The notes beneath the pieces were generated by a model that saw only the letters and a list, made by a program, of their open reading frames with translations, searched no databases and was not told the origin of the DNA. A stretch of DNA of 41,697 nt from Ilyobacter polytropus (GTDB lineage: Bacteria; Fusobacteriota; Fusobacteriia; Fusobacteriales; Fusobacteriaceae): the NCBI GenBank assembly GCA_003246855.1, contig QKCP01000139.1:1-41697 (forward strand), given 5' to 3'. Below, one piece after another: positions 25,619 to 34,136 of this stretch (positions are counted from its first letter, which is position 1; each line of letters begins with the position of its first letter). The position numbers were made by a program, and so were the translations under genes.

Positions 25619-27595
25619 ATGGGAACTATTTTAATAAGTGGAGGTACCGGCTCCGGGAAAACCCAATGGGCCATGAAACAGTACAGCTCCATGATAAATG
25701 AACAGGGACTAAACTCCGATGAGATATTGGTATTAGTACTGAACAGGGGAGAAGTCTACAAGTGGTTGGAAAATATAGAGGTAAATTCAGCGTCTTCACT
25801 CCGCATATCCTCCTACTTTGGATTTGTGCAAAGGGAGGTTAGGAGGTTTTGGCCACTTATCTTAAAGAAAAGCAAGGGCATAAAAAGGATTGAGATAAAT
25901 CCGATATTCATGACGTTTGAGTCCTCACAGGATTTGATGTCTAAAACGGTTTCTTTTTACAGGTCTAGGGGGTATCTGAGTAGTATAAATTCAAATGACG
26001 ACGAGATCGCAAGAAAGCTACTTTCCAACCTTTTGAGTGCGTCTTCGTCAAATATATATTACACAAAGATAGGCGAGCGTTTGGCATCCTCCCTGTCTGA
26101 AGAGGAGAGGGGAGACGGGCAATTCTACAAGGAGATGGACGAGATAATCTCAAAATATGTGGATAGGACCATAGAAGAGGGGGTTCTAGACTACTCTATG
26201 ACCCTGTACTTATACAGTAACTATCTTTTAAAAGATGCCGTATATTTGGAGAGCTTTTATAGGAGGACCAAGTACCTCATAGTGGACAACCTCGAACTCG
26301 CATCAATTTCTCAGATAGACTTTATTATGGAGGTATCCAAGCAGTTGAAAAAGTCTATATATCTCTACAACACCGACGGAAGTTTTGGTATATACTCATA
26401 CAACAGCGAATATCTTGAGGGTTTTCTAAAAAATGTGGATGAAACCGTAGATTTGGGTGAGGAAAATCCAGAGTTTTTGGATGTTCTTCAGAAAAATCTA
26501 TTGTTGGAAAAAAATGATAAGATATACACAGAAAAGCTGGAACTACAACTTGATTACGAACTGAGAACTGACATGAACAGGGAAGTCTTGAAAAAGGTAA
26601 GGGAGCTACTAGACTCTGGGGTATCACCGGGTGACATAGCGGTCATAACGCCGAAATATGATATAGTACTAGAGTACTCACTGGGGAAACTCTGCCGTGG
26701 CAGAAAGATCAAGTTTTTAAACATAGGCCGAAACGAGAGGATACTAGACAATAACTATGTTTATGCACTAATAATTTTCGCCTGTGTTTTCTACGAATTT
26801 AAAGACGCCACACTTAGCTATGATGAGCTGAAAGTTTTCCTAGGCATAGTCTTGGAAACGGATCTTATAACTAGCTCACTCCTGGCAAACTATATAGGGG
26901 CAGTTTCAGGTAGATACGACAGACTAGTAAAGATAGAGAGTAAGGAGCTTTTAAAGCGAATACCGGATGAGGTCTTAAAAAGGTACGGGGACGTCCTTCA
27001 ATTTTTGGAGAAGCTGGAAGGCGGGATAAGTATAACCGAATTTTTCAAAAAAGTATATATGGATGTACTCCTTGGAAGGGGAGAGGCTGTGGAAAATATA
27101 AGAGCTTGTAAAGACTTGATAGATTCATCTGAGAACTTCGTCGGGGTAATGGAGACTTTTGAACTCATAGGAGATCCCAATAGTGAATTTGTTAAATTCA
27201 TAAGAGGCGGGTCAAAGGCAGCCGAAAATCTCTATGACATAGAGGAAAAATCTGAAAATGACTACTTGAGCCTATCCACCCCATTTGCATATCTGGTTGC
27301 AAATAAGAGATCTAAATATCAGATATGGTCCGATGCAAAAAGTACCATATGGACAGTCAAGACAAAGAACTTACTTCAAAACCCATGGGTGCTGACTAAA
27401 ACCTGGAAGTATGGTAAAATTTTTGACTTAGAGATAGAACTGCAAAAGGAGAAAGAGGATCTTCTCTCCACAATCAAAAGATTAGTCAAATCATGTGAAG
27501 AAAAGATATTCATTTACGGCTGTAAATACTCTAATTCTGGATATGTCCAAGAAAATCTTCTTTCAGAACTTTTAAAAAATAGTTTTGAAAATTAA
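25619..27595 (+). CDS. Degenerate UvrD/AddB-like ATPase
   Basis: 658-residue protein with an N-terminal P-loop GGTGSGKT (residues 9-16). A Walker-B-like strand YLIVDNLEL near 223-231 has DN in place of DE. Overall layout resembles AddB/RexB or UvrD-like superfamily-1 proteins. The C-terminal region, with QIWSDAKSTIW near 570 and NPWVLTKTW shortly after, resembles a little-studied UvrD-like ATPase group I associate with cyanobacterial genomes; that comparison is from memory. No iron-sulfur nuclease cysteines and no complete helicase motif III-VI set were recognised. It may be a DNA-repair accessory factor rather than an active helicase. No addA partner is adjacent. Monocistronic, ending in a terminator. 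Confidence 0.6.
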   Translation: MGTILISGGTGSGKTQWAMKQYSSMINEQGLNSDEILVLVLNRGEVYKWLENIEVNSASSLRISSYFGFVQREVRRFWPLILKKSKGIKRIEINPIFMTFESSQDLMSKTVSFYRSRGYLSSINSNDDEIARKLLSNLLSASSSNIYYTKIGERLASSLSEEERGDGQFYKEMDEIISKYVDRTIEEGVLDYSMTLYLYSNYLLKDAVYLESFYRRTKYLIVDNLELASISQIDFIMEVSKQLKKSIYLYNTDGSFGIYSYNSEYLEGFLKNVDETVDLGEENPEFLDVLQKNLLLEKNDKIYTEKLELQLDYELRTDMNREVLKKVRELLDSGVSPGDIAVITPKYDIVLEYSLGKLCRGRKIKFLNIGRNERILDNNYVYALIIFACVFYEFKDATLSYDELKVFLGIVLETDLITSSLLANYIGAVSGRYDRLVKIESKELLKRIPDEVLKRYGDVLQFLEKLEGGISITEFFKKVYMDVLLGRGEAVENIRACKDLIDSSENFVGVMETFELIGDPNSEFVKFIRGGSKAAENLYDIEEKSENDYLSLSTPFAYLVANKRSKYQIWSDAKSTIWTVKTKNLLQNPWVLTKTWKYGKIFDLEIELQKEKEDLLSTIKRLVKSCEEKIFIYGCKYSNSGYVQENLLSELLKNSFEN

Positions 27596-27638
27596 AAAAG
27601 GTAGAGATAATGGAGTTATCCATTCTCTCTACCTTTTT
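27595..27638. terminator. Bidirectional terminator
   Basis: Stem AAAAAGGTAGAGA / TCTCTACCTTTTT with an inner ATGGA/TCCAT stem. It separates the convergent ATPase and MFS genes. Confidence 0.88.
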
Positions 27639-28825
27639 TTACCTGCAGCAATAGTAATGGCAAAAAATACCAGGAAAATAGAAATTAATCCAGATATAAG
27701 AGCACCTTTCGCACTGAAATTTTCATTTAAAAAACCTGAAACAGGTGAAGAGAGTATTATCCCAAATGATCCGGAAATAATTATGGTTGTCATAAGTGAA
27801 GAATCAACCTTTGTCCTCCCGTAAGTCCCAAAAGAGATTATAGACGGATACAGGGCAGAAGAACCTATGCCGATAAGTGCTATAAGTATAAACAAAATGA
27901 GGGTTTTAGTAGTAAACAGCAGACCTAAAAAGGCGAATCCGCTTAAAAGAGAAGAAATTTTTATAAAATTTCCAAGTTTCATATATTGAGTCAAATTAGC
28001 AGCTATTATTCTACCGATCACTATAAAAACCCAAAACATAGAGATCCCGAGTTTAGATATCTGTGGATTTATATTTAATTTCACAAGGTATTCTACTATC
28101 CAATAGTTGAATACGGCTTCAAAAAAAGTATATGAAAATATAGCCACGCAAGATAGGTAGACCTGTACTCCCCACTCTTTACCTGTTCTAGCAGTCGTAT
28201 TGTTTTCTTTTTCCTGCTTGGAAATAGATGTAAAATCACTTTTAAGAGCCATAAAAACACTTAGTGCAACTATGACCAGAAAGAGCCTGCTGACAAACGT
28301 CCAAGAAAATCCGCTATTTATTATAAAGGCAGCCGCTATGGGGGTTATTACCGCGCATATTGAATAACACGCATGTAGCATTATTAGTTTGCTGGCTCTA
28401 TTTTCGTTGTATAGATTTATTATAAGATAGTTTGCCATAGAGGTGTAGAGCCCTATGCCAAGCCCTGTAGTAGTCAGATAAACTGAAAAGATAGCAATAG
28501 TTTTAGCCGTTGTCATACCAACTGTGCCTAAAATTATTAAAAAGCTTGAAAATAGGAGATTCGTTTTTATGGGAATTTTTTCTATTAAAAACTTGTTGGC
28601 CATAACCATAAATGTAACAGCTGCCGAAAACATGGTAAGCAGGTATTGCAGCTTGCTGGTATCTATACCAAAATGATTTGCCAATTCAAGTTTCATCGAC
28701 CCCAAAGAGATTACGCATATCCCGACGTATGAGAACATCAGGTATGGGATAGGACCTATGTTGTTTCTATTTGTGACGGAAGTTTTGAGTGCAAATGTAT
28801 TTTTAGAAATAAAATTATTTAACAT
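27629..28825 (-). CDS. MFS transporter, TsgA-like
   Basis: Major facilitator with 12 predicted helices over 398 residues. The N-terminal half, with FLIEKIPIKTNLLFSS and YLIINLYNENRASKLI, resembles E. coli TsgA (MEIIPLKTQ..., ITHMYEGR...), a transporter of unclear substrate linked to nitrite/selenite conditions. Start is ATG behind AGAGGAGG. A promoter was not clear, but an inverted repeat TTGAC-N9-GTCAA lies about 60 bases upstream. It faces the peroxide-defence genes but appears transcribed alone. The substrate is unknown; assignment beyond MFS is moderate. Confidence 0.8.
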   Translation of the reverse strand: MLNNFISKNTFALKTSVTNRNNIGPIPYLMFSYVGICVISLGSMKLELANHFGIDTSKLQYLLTMFSAAVTFMVMANKFLIEKIPIKTNLLFSSFLIILGTVGMTTAKTIAIFSVYLTTTGLGIGLYTSMANYLIINLYNENRASKLIMLHACYSICAVITPIAAAFIINSGFSWTFVSRLFLVIVALSVFMALKSDFTSISKQEKENNTTARTGKEWGVQVYLSCVAIFSYTFFEAVFNYWIVEYLVKLNINPQISKLGISMFWVFIVIGRIIAANLTQYMKLGNFIKISSLLSGFAFLGLLFTTKTLILFILIALIGIGSSALYPSIISFGTYGRTKVDSSLMTTIIISGSFGIILSSPVSGFLNENFSAKGALISGLISIFLVFFAITIAAGKKR

Positions 28826-29014
28826 AAGAACCTCCTCTAATCTGGATATTGCACAAATAATACAGATAAAGGATACTCCATTGACAAGCTTTTAGTCAAA
28901 CAAAAAAATTGTAAAAATTTAATAGAGTGAGTGTTTGCGAGATATGGAAAGGTTGAAAAATTATTTATAGCACTGAAATATATATAAGGGGTTGGAGTGG
29001 CATAAATAAAAAAG

Positions 29015-29030
29015 GAGGCTTAATCGCCCC
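29015..29030 (-). terminator. Terminator of the ahpC operon
   Basis: On the minus strand GGGGC-GATTAA-GCCTC (one G-U pair), then CTTTTTTATTT, right after the stop of the AhpF-N gene. Confidence 0.65.
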
Positions 29031-29031
29031 A

Positions 29032-29682
29032 CTAATTTAATGATTCTTTTACTAAGTGTATTAAATCTTCCAAAGATTTTTTACCTATGAACATTTTATC
29101 TCTGTCATTATTTATAATAGTTACTGGTACACTTTGTATCCTATATTTTTCCACTATCTCTCTGTAGAGAGCCGCATCTATCATTTCGGCTTCTATGTTG
29201 GGGTTTATTATCGCCATCTGTTGTGCAGCTGTCACCACGTGAGGACAGTGAGGGCAAGAAAGTGAAACAACTATTTTTAAATTTAGCTTTTCCTTTATGG
29301 CTTTAATGTCTTCTACTAATTCTTCAGGGATTTCCTGACCGGCCCCCCCTAGATTTAAAAGTGCCAGGATGAATGAGTTAAATTCGTGACCTCCGGGAAT
29401 CCCGTGGAATTTAACTCCAGAATAGGTACCATTTTCATCTAAAAGGACAACCACGGGGAGTTTGTCTGCATTTACTTTTTCTTCCAATTCTGCATTTTCA
29501 CCAAGAGTATATTTTTCTAAGCTTATCATTTCTGTAAGGGCGTCTATCTCCTCTAAAAATTCAAGCATCTCCACGGATTTTTTCACATTTTCATCTACGA
29601 AGGTCAGCATTTTAATTGGTTTTTTTAGTTTTGAAAACACCTCTTCTAACTGTTTAATTATATTTTCATCTAACATTGACAT
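29032..29682 (-). CDS. Free-standing AhpF N-terminal domain (two thioredoxin folds)
   Basis: 216-residue protein matching the N-terminal part of AhpF: start MLDENIIKQLEEVFSKLKKP, then the first thioredoxin fold with GIPGGHEFNSFILALLNLGG (AhpF: SPLGHEFTSLVLALL), then the second fold with redox pair CPHC (C143, C146) in SLSCPHCPHVV (AhpF: SLSCHNCPDVV). The FAD/NADH reductase half is missing here and is encoded 20 kb away at 7477-8463. This protein should shuttle electrons from that reductase to AhpC. It starts 77 bases after ahpC with no terminator between, so both are co-transcribed. Ribosome binding site GGGGGG. Alternative name in other genomes would be glutaredoxin-like or protein disulfide oxidoreductase. 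Confidence 0.85.
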   Translation of the reverse strand: MSMLDENIIKQLEEVFSKLKKPIKMLTFVDENVKKSVEMLEFLEEIDALTEMISLEKYTLGENAELEEKVNADKLPVVVLLDENGTYSGVKFHGIPGGHEFNSFILALLNLGGAGQEIPEELVEDIKAIKEKLNLKIVVSLSCPHCPHVVTAAQQMAIINPNIEAEMIDAALYREIVEKYRIQSVPVTIINNDRDKMFIGKKSLEDLIHLVKESLN

Positions 29683-29759
29683 GGTATTTCCCCCCTATAA
29701 AATTGAGTAAATTATCTGTTTATGATCTGAATACTAAATAGTAAGTTTACTAGATGAGT

Positions 29760-30323
29760 CTATATTTTTCCAATTAAATCTAAGCCTGGTTTCAAAGTTT
29801 CTTCACCTGGTTTCCAGCTAGCAGGACAGACTTGATCGCCATGGGCAGCTACGAATTGGGCAGCCTGAACTTTTCTTAATAATTCCGAGGCGCTTCTTCC
29901 TATCCCTAGGTCGTGGATTTCATATACTTTTATTTCACCTTCAGGGTTTATGATAAAAGTTCCTCTCAGCGCAACTCCATCATCCTCTAAGTACACCTGG
30001 AACTGCTTTGATAGCTTCCCGGTTGGGTCAGCCAACATAGGGAACTTTATTTTTGCAATGGTATCCGAAGCATCGGCCCAAGCCTTGTGTGCATAATGGG
30101 TGTCTGTACTTATAGAGTAAACCTCTATGTTAAGTTCTTTAAATTTATTGTATGTATCTGCAAGCTCCCCCAATTCCGTAGGGCACACGAAGGTAAAATC
30201 TGCTGGGTAAAAGAAGAAAACCGACCACTTCCCCTTAAGGGATTCTTGGGTTACCTCTTTAAACTCTCCGTTGTGATATGCATTTACATTAAAGTTTTCG
30301 ACTTTTTTATTTATTAATGACAT
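29760..30323 (-). CDS. ahpC: Alkyl hydroperoxide reductase, peroxiredoxin subunit
   Basis: Typical 2-Cys peroxiredoxin. Peroxidatic C47 lies in FTFVCPTE and resolving C166 in DQVCPASWKPG, at the same numbers as E. coli AhpC; length is the standard 187 residues with the C-terminal KPGLDLIGKI tail. It reduces hydrogen and organic peroxides to water or alcohols. It heads an operon with the free AhpF N-terminal domain. A near-consensus promoter with a PerR-type box just after the -10 indicates peroxide-responsive control. Ribosome binding site GGAGGTG. Confidence 0.97.
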   Translation of the reverse strand: MSLINKKVENFNVNAYHNGEFKEVTQESLKGKWSVFFFYPADFTFVCPTELGELADTYNKFKELNIEVYSISTDTHYAHKAWADASDTIAKIKFPMLADPTGKLSKQFQVYLEDDGVALRGTFIINPEGEIKVYEIHDLGIGRSASELLRKVQAAQFVAAHGDQVCPASWKPGEETLKPGLDLIGKI

Positions 30324-30348
30324 AAGGCACCTCCAAATGTTTTTATTT

Positions 30349-30363
30349 TTGTAATGATTACAA
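30349..30363. promoter_or_regulatory. PerR/Fur-type operator of ahpC
   Basis: TTGTAATGATTACAA is a perfect 7-1-7 palindrome close to the PerR consensus TTATAATNATTATAA. It sits four bases downstream of the ahpC -10, a place where a bound repressor blocks transcription. Confidence 0.75.
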
Positions 30364-30367
30364 TTTT

Positions 30368-30396
30368 ATTATAAGTAAAAACTTGTCTGTTGTCAA
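30368..30396 (-). promoter_or_regulatory. Consensus promoter of ahpC
   Basis: Minus strand TTGACA (30391-30396), 17-bp spacer, TATAAT (30368-30373): exact sigma-70 consensus hexamers. Strong promoter held in check by the adjacent palindrome. Confidence 0.9.
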
Positions 30397-30465
30397 GTTT
30401 ATTTAAAAATTCTAAAAAGCTTTACTGTAAAAATTAAAAAATCCTTTAAAATATGTAGGGAAAAT

Positions 30466-30499
30466 AATAAAATAGTGGATTTAACCCCACTATTTTATT
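30466..30499 (-). terminator. Terminator of copA
   Basis: 13-bp stem AATAAAATAGTGG / CCACTATTTTATT with an eight-base loop. It overlaps the copA stop codon and ends in an A/T-rich arm that gives the U-run. Confidence 0.8.
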
Positions 30500-30699
30500 T
30501 CGATAACTTCGTATCCAGCATCCTCTACAGCTTCTTTTACTATGGAATCAGCCACATCCTCTTTAAGTTTTAACACAGCTTTTTTTTCTTCCAGGTTTAC
30601 AACAGCCTTTTCTACGCCATCCAAGGAATTCAGGGCTTTTTCAACCCTCATTTGGCAGTGCCCACAAGTCATTCCTTCTATAAATACAGTTTTTTCCAA
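30490..30699 (-). CDS. Possible internally initiated CopZ-like chaperone within copA
   Basis: In-frame internal start candidate. TTG at 30697-30699 is preceded by AAGGGG nine bases upstream and would give a 69-residue free metallochaperone with GMTCGHC, the size of stand-alone CopZ. The local sequence AAGGGGATGGTAAAATTGG parallels the copA start region AAGGAAGTGGTTAAATTGG. This suggests copZ was fused to copA with its initiation signals kept. Whether the internal start is used is inference. Free CopZ would deliver Cu(I) to CopA. Confidence 0.35.
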   Translation of the reverse strand: MEKTVFIEGMTCGHCQMRVEKALNSLDGVEKAVVNLEEKKAVLKLKEDVADSIVKEAVEDAGYEVIEIK

Positions 30700-33192
30700 T
30701 TTTACCATCCCCTTTTGGTTTTTTCCTTTTTTATTTGAAGGCTTAAAGCCCTTTAATCTGAGAGCATTGCTAACAACCGATACCGAGCTGAAAGCCATTG
30801 CGGCTCCGGCTATCATCGGGTTTAGTTTTGGACCGCCGAATGCATAGAGTACCCCTGCTGCTATGGGGATTCCTAGGGTGTTGTACGCGAAAGCCCAGAA
30901 AAGGTTTTGTTTGATGTTCCTTATGGTGGCCCTGCTTAGCTCTATGGCGGAAACTACGTCCTCTAGGTCACTTTTCATAAGCACTATATCAGCTGACTCT
31001 ATGGCTACATCAGTACCTGACCCTATAGCTATACCTACATTTGACTGGGCCAGTGCCGGTGCATCGTTTATGCCATCTCCCACCATGGCCACTATTTCGC
31101 CATTTTCCTGGATTTTTCTGACTTCATTTGCCTTATCTTGAGGCAGTACCTCGGCAAGAACCATATCTATGCCAACGGTTTTTGCAATGGCAGCTGCAGT
31201 CCTCTTGTTGTCACCAGTTATCATAGCGACCTTTATACCCAGACTGTGAAGTCTTTCAATAGCGCTACGGCTGGTTGGTTTTACGGTGTCTGCCACGGCG
31301 ATTATACCTTCCAACTTACCATTTATACCTATGAACATAGGTGTTTTACCTTCTGCGGCCATGGTGTCTGCCTCTTTTTTCAGAGTTATTTTTATATTTT
31401 TTTCATCCATAAGCTTCTGGTTGCCCAGAAAGATATCCTTGTCGCCCATAACAACTTCTATACCCTGTCCCGGTATTGCTGTAAACTTATCCGGTTTTTC
31501 AAGCTTAAGTCCTTTTTCTTCAGCGTTTTTTATAATTGCTTCCCCAAGTGAATGCTCAGACCCCTTTTCAGCCGCTGCGGCTATGGCCAGAAGTTTGTCA
31601 TCACTATAATTTCCACTTGATATTATATCCGTCACCCCGGGTTTACCTTCTGTTATGGTACCTGTCTTGTCGAAAACTATAGTATTTACTCTGTGGCTTG
31701 TCTCAAGGGGTGCACCGCCTTTTATTAGTATGCCGTAGTCAGCCCCTTTTCCAGTCCCAACCATTATGGCGGTTGGTGTGGCCAGTCCCAGGGCACACGG
31801 GCAGGCTATTACGAGGACTGCTATGAATATTGTGAGAGCAAGTATAAAATCTGCCGTAGCTAAGTACCATATGATGCCTGATACCACGGCTAACGAGATG
31901 ACAACCGGCACAAAATAGCCGGCTATTATGTCAGCCATATGTGCAATGGGAGCTTTGGATCCCTGCGCATCTTCTACAAGCCTTATTATCTGTGCTAACG
32001 CAGTATCTTTCCCAACCTTTGTAGCCTTGAACTGTATTGCCCCATTTTTGTTTATAGAGGCTCCAACTACCTTATCGCCAGTGTTTTTTTCCACCGGAAT
32101 ACTCTCGCCGGTAAGCATGGATTCGTCGATGGAAGTGTGCCCCTGAATAACTATACCGTCAACCGGTATTTTTTCTCCAGGTTTTACAACGATTACGTCT
32201 CCTACCTCCACTTCTTCTATGGGGATTACGACCTCTTCTCCGTTTTGGATTACCAATGCGGTCTTAGGCTGGAGACCTATGAGTTTCTTTATGGCTTCGG
32301 AGGTTTTCCCTTTTGTCAGAGTCTCCAGATATCTACCCAGCATTATAAATGCTATTATTACTGCTGCCGACTCAAAGTATAGATCTTTGGCATATTCTAA
32401 GTTTCCTGTGGCGATCTGTACTGTTCCATATACACCATAAAGGACAGCAGCAGACGTCCCCATAGCTATAAGGGAATCCATGTTAGGGTTTCTCTTGATC
32501 AGGTTTTTAAATCCTATGGTGTAAAATTTATATCCGGCTGCTACAACAGGAACTGTAAGAATTAGTTGTATCAAAGCAAAACTTAATGGGTGCATATCTG
32601 GGCTTATAAACTCTGGCAGCTTAAGACCCAACATGTGACCCATGGCTATATAAAGCAGTGGGACTGAGAACACTGCGGCCGTTAAAAACTTGTAGAACAT
32701 GACAGTTTTTTCCCTTTCGCGTTCCATTTTTTCCGCATCCAAAGTCTCTGTCTTGTCAATCTCCAGAGGCTCATACCCCGCGTTTATTATAGAGGTTTTT
32801 ATCTCAGATATTCTGGTTATAGAGGGGTCGTATTTTACAGTGGCCTTTTCGGTGGCCAAGTTTACGTTTACCTCTAAGACACCGTCCAACTTGTTTATGC
32901 TTTTCGTAACTGCAGCTGTACATGAAGCACAGGTCATCCCCTTCACCGGGATACTTACTGATCTGAACTCCTCCTTTTCGCTTAATTCGTAGCCAGCATT
33001 TTTTACAGCCTCTGAAATAGTTTCTGAGTTCAGGATAGCTTCGTCAAAGTATATATGCAGCTTTTCTGTTGCGAAGTTAACATTAGCATCCTGCACACCG
33101 TCTAGCTTTTCAACCGTTTTTTCGACGGCCCTGGCGCAAGCAGCACAGGTCATTCCCTTTACGTCGAACTCTTTTTTTTCCAATTTAACCAC
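30490..33192 (-). CDS. copA: Copper-exporting P1B-type ATPase with C-terminal CopZ domain
   Basis: Membrane pump exporting Cu(I). Two N-terminal heavy-metal domains carry GMTCAAC (C16, C19) and GMTCASC (C88, C91). Then come eight helices with transport motif CPCALG, phosphorylation site DKTGTITEG, nucleotide-site [18 protein letters not shown] hinge, and [15 protein letters not shown] in the last helix, the Cu(I) signature. After a basic linker a third metal domain, GMTCGHC (about 842-846), closes the protein at 900 residues; most CopA proteins end after the last helix. The DNA at this junction resembles the gene's own start. The real start may be TTG three codons in (33183), since AAGGA abuts the GTG at 33192. 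Likely controlled by the nearby CsoR. Confidence 0.95.
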   Translation of the reverse strand: MVKLEKKEFDVKGMTCAACARAVEKTVEKLDGVQDANVNFATEKLHIYFDEAILNSETISEAVKNAGYELSEKEEFRSVSIPVKGMTCASCTAAVTKSINKLDGVLEVNVNLATEKATVKYDPSITRISEIKTSIINAGYEPLEIDKTETLDAEKMEREREKTVMFYKFLTAAVFSVPLLYIAMGHMLGLKLPEFISPDMHPLSFALIQLILTVPVVAAGYKFYTIGFKNLIKRNPNMDSLIAMGTSAAVLYGVYGTVQIATGNLEYAKDLYFESAAVIIAFIMLGRYLETLTKGKTSEAIKKLIGLQPKTALVIQNGEEVVIPIEEVEVGDVIVVKPGEKIPVDGIVIQGHTSIDESMLTGESIPVEKNTGDKVVGASINKNGAIQFKATKVGKDTALAQIIRLVEDAQGSKAPIAHMADIIAGYFVPVVISLAVVSGIIWYLATADFILALTIFIAVLVIACPCALGLATPTAIMVGTGKGADYGILIKGGAPLETSHRVNTIVFDKTGTITEGKPGVTDIISSGNYSDDKLLAIAAAAEKGSEHSLGEAIIKNAEEKGLKLEKPDKFTAIPGQGIEVVMGDKDIFLGNQKLMDEKNIKITLKKEADTMAAEGKTPMFIGINGKLEGIIAVADTVKPTSRSAIERLHSLGIKVAMITGDNKRTAAAIAKTVGIDMVLAEVLPQDKANEVRKIQENGEIVAMVGDGINDAPALAQSNVGIAIGSGTDVAIESADIVLMKSDLEDVVSAIELSRATIRNIKQNLFWAFAYNTLGIPIAAGVLYAFGGPKLNPMIAGAAMAFSSVSVVSNALRLKGFKPSNKKGKNQKGMVKLEKTVFIEGMTCGHCQMRVEKALNSLDGVEKAVVNLEEKKAVLKLKEDVADSIVKEAVEDAGYEVIEIK

Positions 33193-33268
33193 TTCCTTAA
33201 GAATTTATATAATCCCTTATATATTATAATCCAGGTATTCTTCGATAAGGATCAGAAAAGACCTTTAA

Positions 33269-33320
33269 ATATACCCCTACCCCCTATATAGATATTAATA
33301 TATTCTACTGTTCTTGTCAA
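33269..33320 (-). promoter_or_regulatory. copA promoter with C/G-rich operator candidate
   Basis: Minus strand TTGACA (33315-33320), 17-bp spacer, TAATAT (33292-33297), followed at 33270-33287 by TAGGGGGTAGGGGTATA. G/C runs flanked by TA are typical of CsoR operators, but this one is not an exact inverted repeat. Confidence 0.55.
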
Positions 33321-33342
33321 CAAATGATTTCGGAAATAAAAA

Positions 33343-33363
33343 AAGGCTGAAATATTCAGCCTT
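33343..33363 (-). terminator. Terminator of the 84-residue protein gene
   Basis: Stem AAGGCTGAA / TTCAGCCTT, loop of three bases, followed on the minus strand by TTTTTATTT. Confidence 0.85.
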
Positions 33364-33616
33364 AAATGTTTATCGTATCTAAATTTTTAAACTCAGAAAA
33401 CTCCGGTTTTCCGTTGCACTTCATGGTGAAGAGTACAACCTCTTTTTCTTCAGGCAGGTAGTCAGATAAGACGTATTTTCCATCTATGTCCATAATCTTT
33501 CTTTTTCCATTTTCCCTTACTTGATCGCAGATATTTTTTAAGATATCTTTTTTCAGCTCGAAAGCATTTTTGATAATATTTGACACTGTCTCAGTAGATA
33601 AAATTTTGATTTCCAC
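33362..33616 (-). CDS. Hypothetical 84-residue protein between copA and csoR
   Basis: Small soluble protein of mixed helix and strand. The N-terminal half is helical (TVSNIIKNAFELKKDILKNI). The second half has DIDGKYVLSDYLPEEKEVVLF, a likely beta hairpin. Two cysteines (in NICDQ and MKCNG) do not form a metal-binding motif. Start appears to be GTG behind GGGGG. It has its own terminator, and its upstream region holds a 9-bp inverted repeat at 33654-33684. Placement between copA and csoR hints at copper stress but does not prove it. Family not recognised. Confidence 0.6.
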   Translation of the reverse strand: MEIKILSTETVSNIIKNAFELKKDILKNICDQVRENGKRKIMDIDGKYVLSDYLPEEKEVVLFTMKCNGKPEFSEFKNLDTINI

Positions 33617-33653
33617 AATAATAACCCCCTTGTCTAATGCAGCCCTGTGGTGC

Positions 33654-33684
33654 AGTATATATTTAATAATAATACATATATACT
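33654..33684. promoter_or_regulatory. Inverted repeat upstream of the 84-residue protein gene
   Basis: AGTATATAT (33654-33662) and ATATATACT (33676-33684) form a 9-bp inverted repeat with a 13-base spacer, overlapping the likely promoter (minus-strand TTGATA near 33685). Candidate operator. Confidence 0.35.
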
Positions 33685-33798
33685 ATCAAAAATTGAAAAA
33701 ATCAATAATAGTGATAAAAAATAATTAATAAATGATCAAAAAATGATTTAACTGTTTAACGTCTTCAAATGGGATCCCTTAAAAAATAAGCGTTTTGA

Positions 33799-33832
33799 AA
33801 AAAATAACCTATGTAGGCACAGGTTATTTTTT
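33799..33832 (-). terminator. Terminator of csoR
   Basis: 12-bp stem AAAAAATAACCT / AGGTTATTTTTT with a ten-base loop, seven bases beyond the csoR stop. Confidence 0.85.
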
Positions 33833-33839
33833 GATATGT

Positions 33840-34136
33840 TTATTTTATTATTTTTCCTATGGTGTCTAAGAGTTCGTCTATTACCTCGGTTTTGCCGTTG
33901 AGTATGTCCTCTGTTACGCAGGATTTCATATGGGCTTCTAATAGCAGCTTGGACACACCATTTAAAGCTGATTTTATAGAGGCTATCTGGTGAAGGACTT
34001 CGTCGCAATAGACGTCTTCCTCTATCATTTTGTTTACCCCTCTCACCTGACCTTCTATTCTGTTTAAACGGTTTTTTAACTTTTTCTTGAGTTCTTCCGA
34101 ATGGTGAGCCTTTTTGTGTGAACAGCATTTTTCCAA
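33840..34136 (-). CDS. csoR: CsoR-family copper-sensing repressor
   Basis: 98-residue all-helical repressor of the CsoR/RcnR family. The Cu(I) triad is present with canonical spacing: C44 (YCDEV), H69 and C73 (EAHMKSC), equal to the C-x24-H-x3-C pattern of characterised CsoR proteins. The helix LKNRLNRIEGQVRGVNKMIEED is the family signature. An extra N-terminal CC-H-HH cluster (residues 4-12) may bind metal as well. Cu(I) binding should release DNA and derepress copA nearby. Start is TTG with GGAGGG seven bases upstream. Its own terminator follows. Confidence 0.92.
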   Translation of the reverse strand: MEKCCSHKKAHHSEELKKKLKNRLNRIEGQVRGVNKMIEEDVYCDEVLHQIASIKSALNGVSKLLLEAHMKSCVTEDILNGKTEVIDELLDTIGKIIK

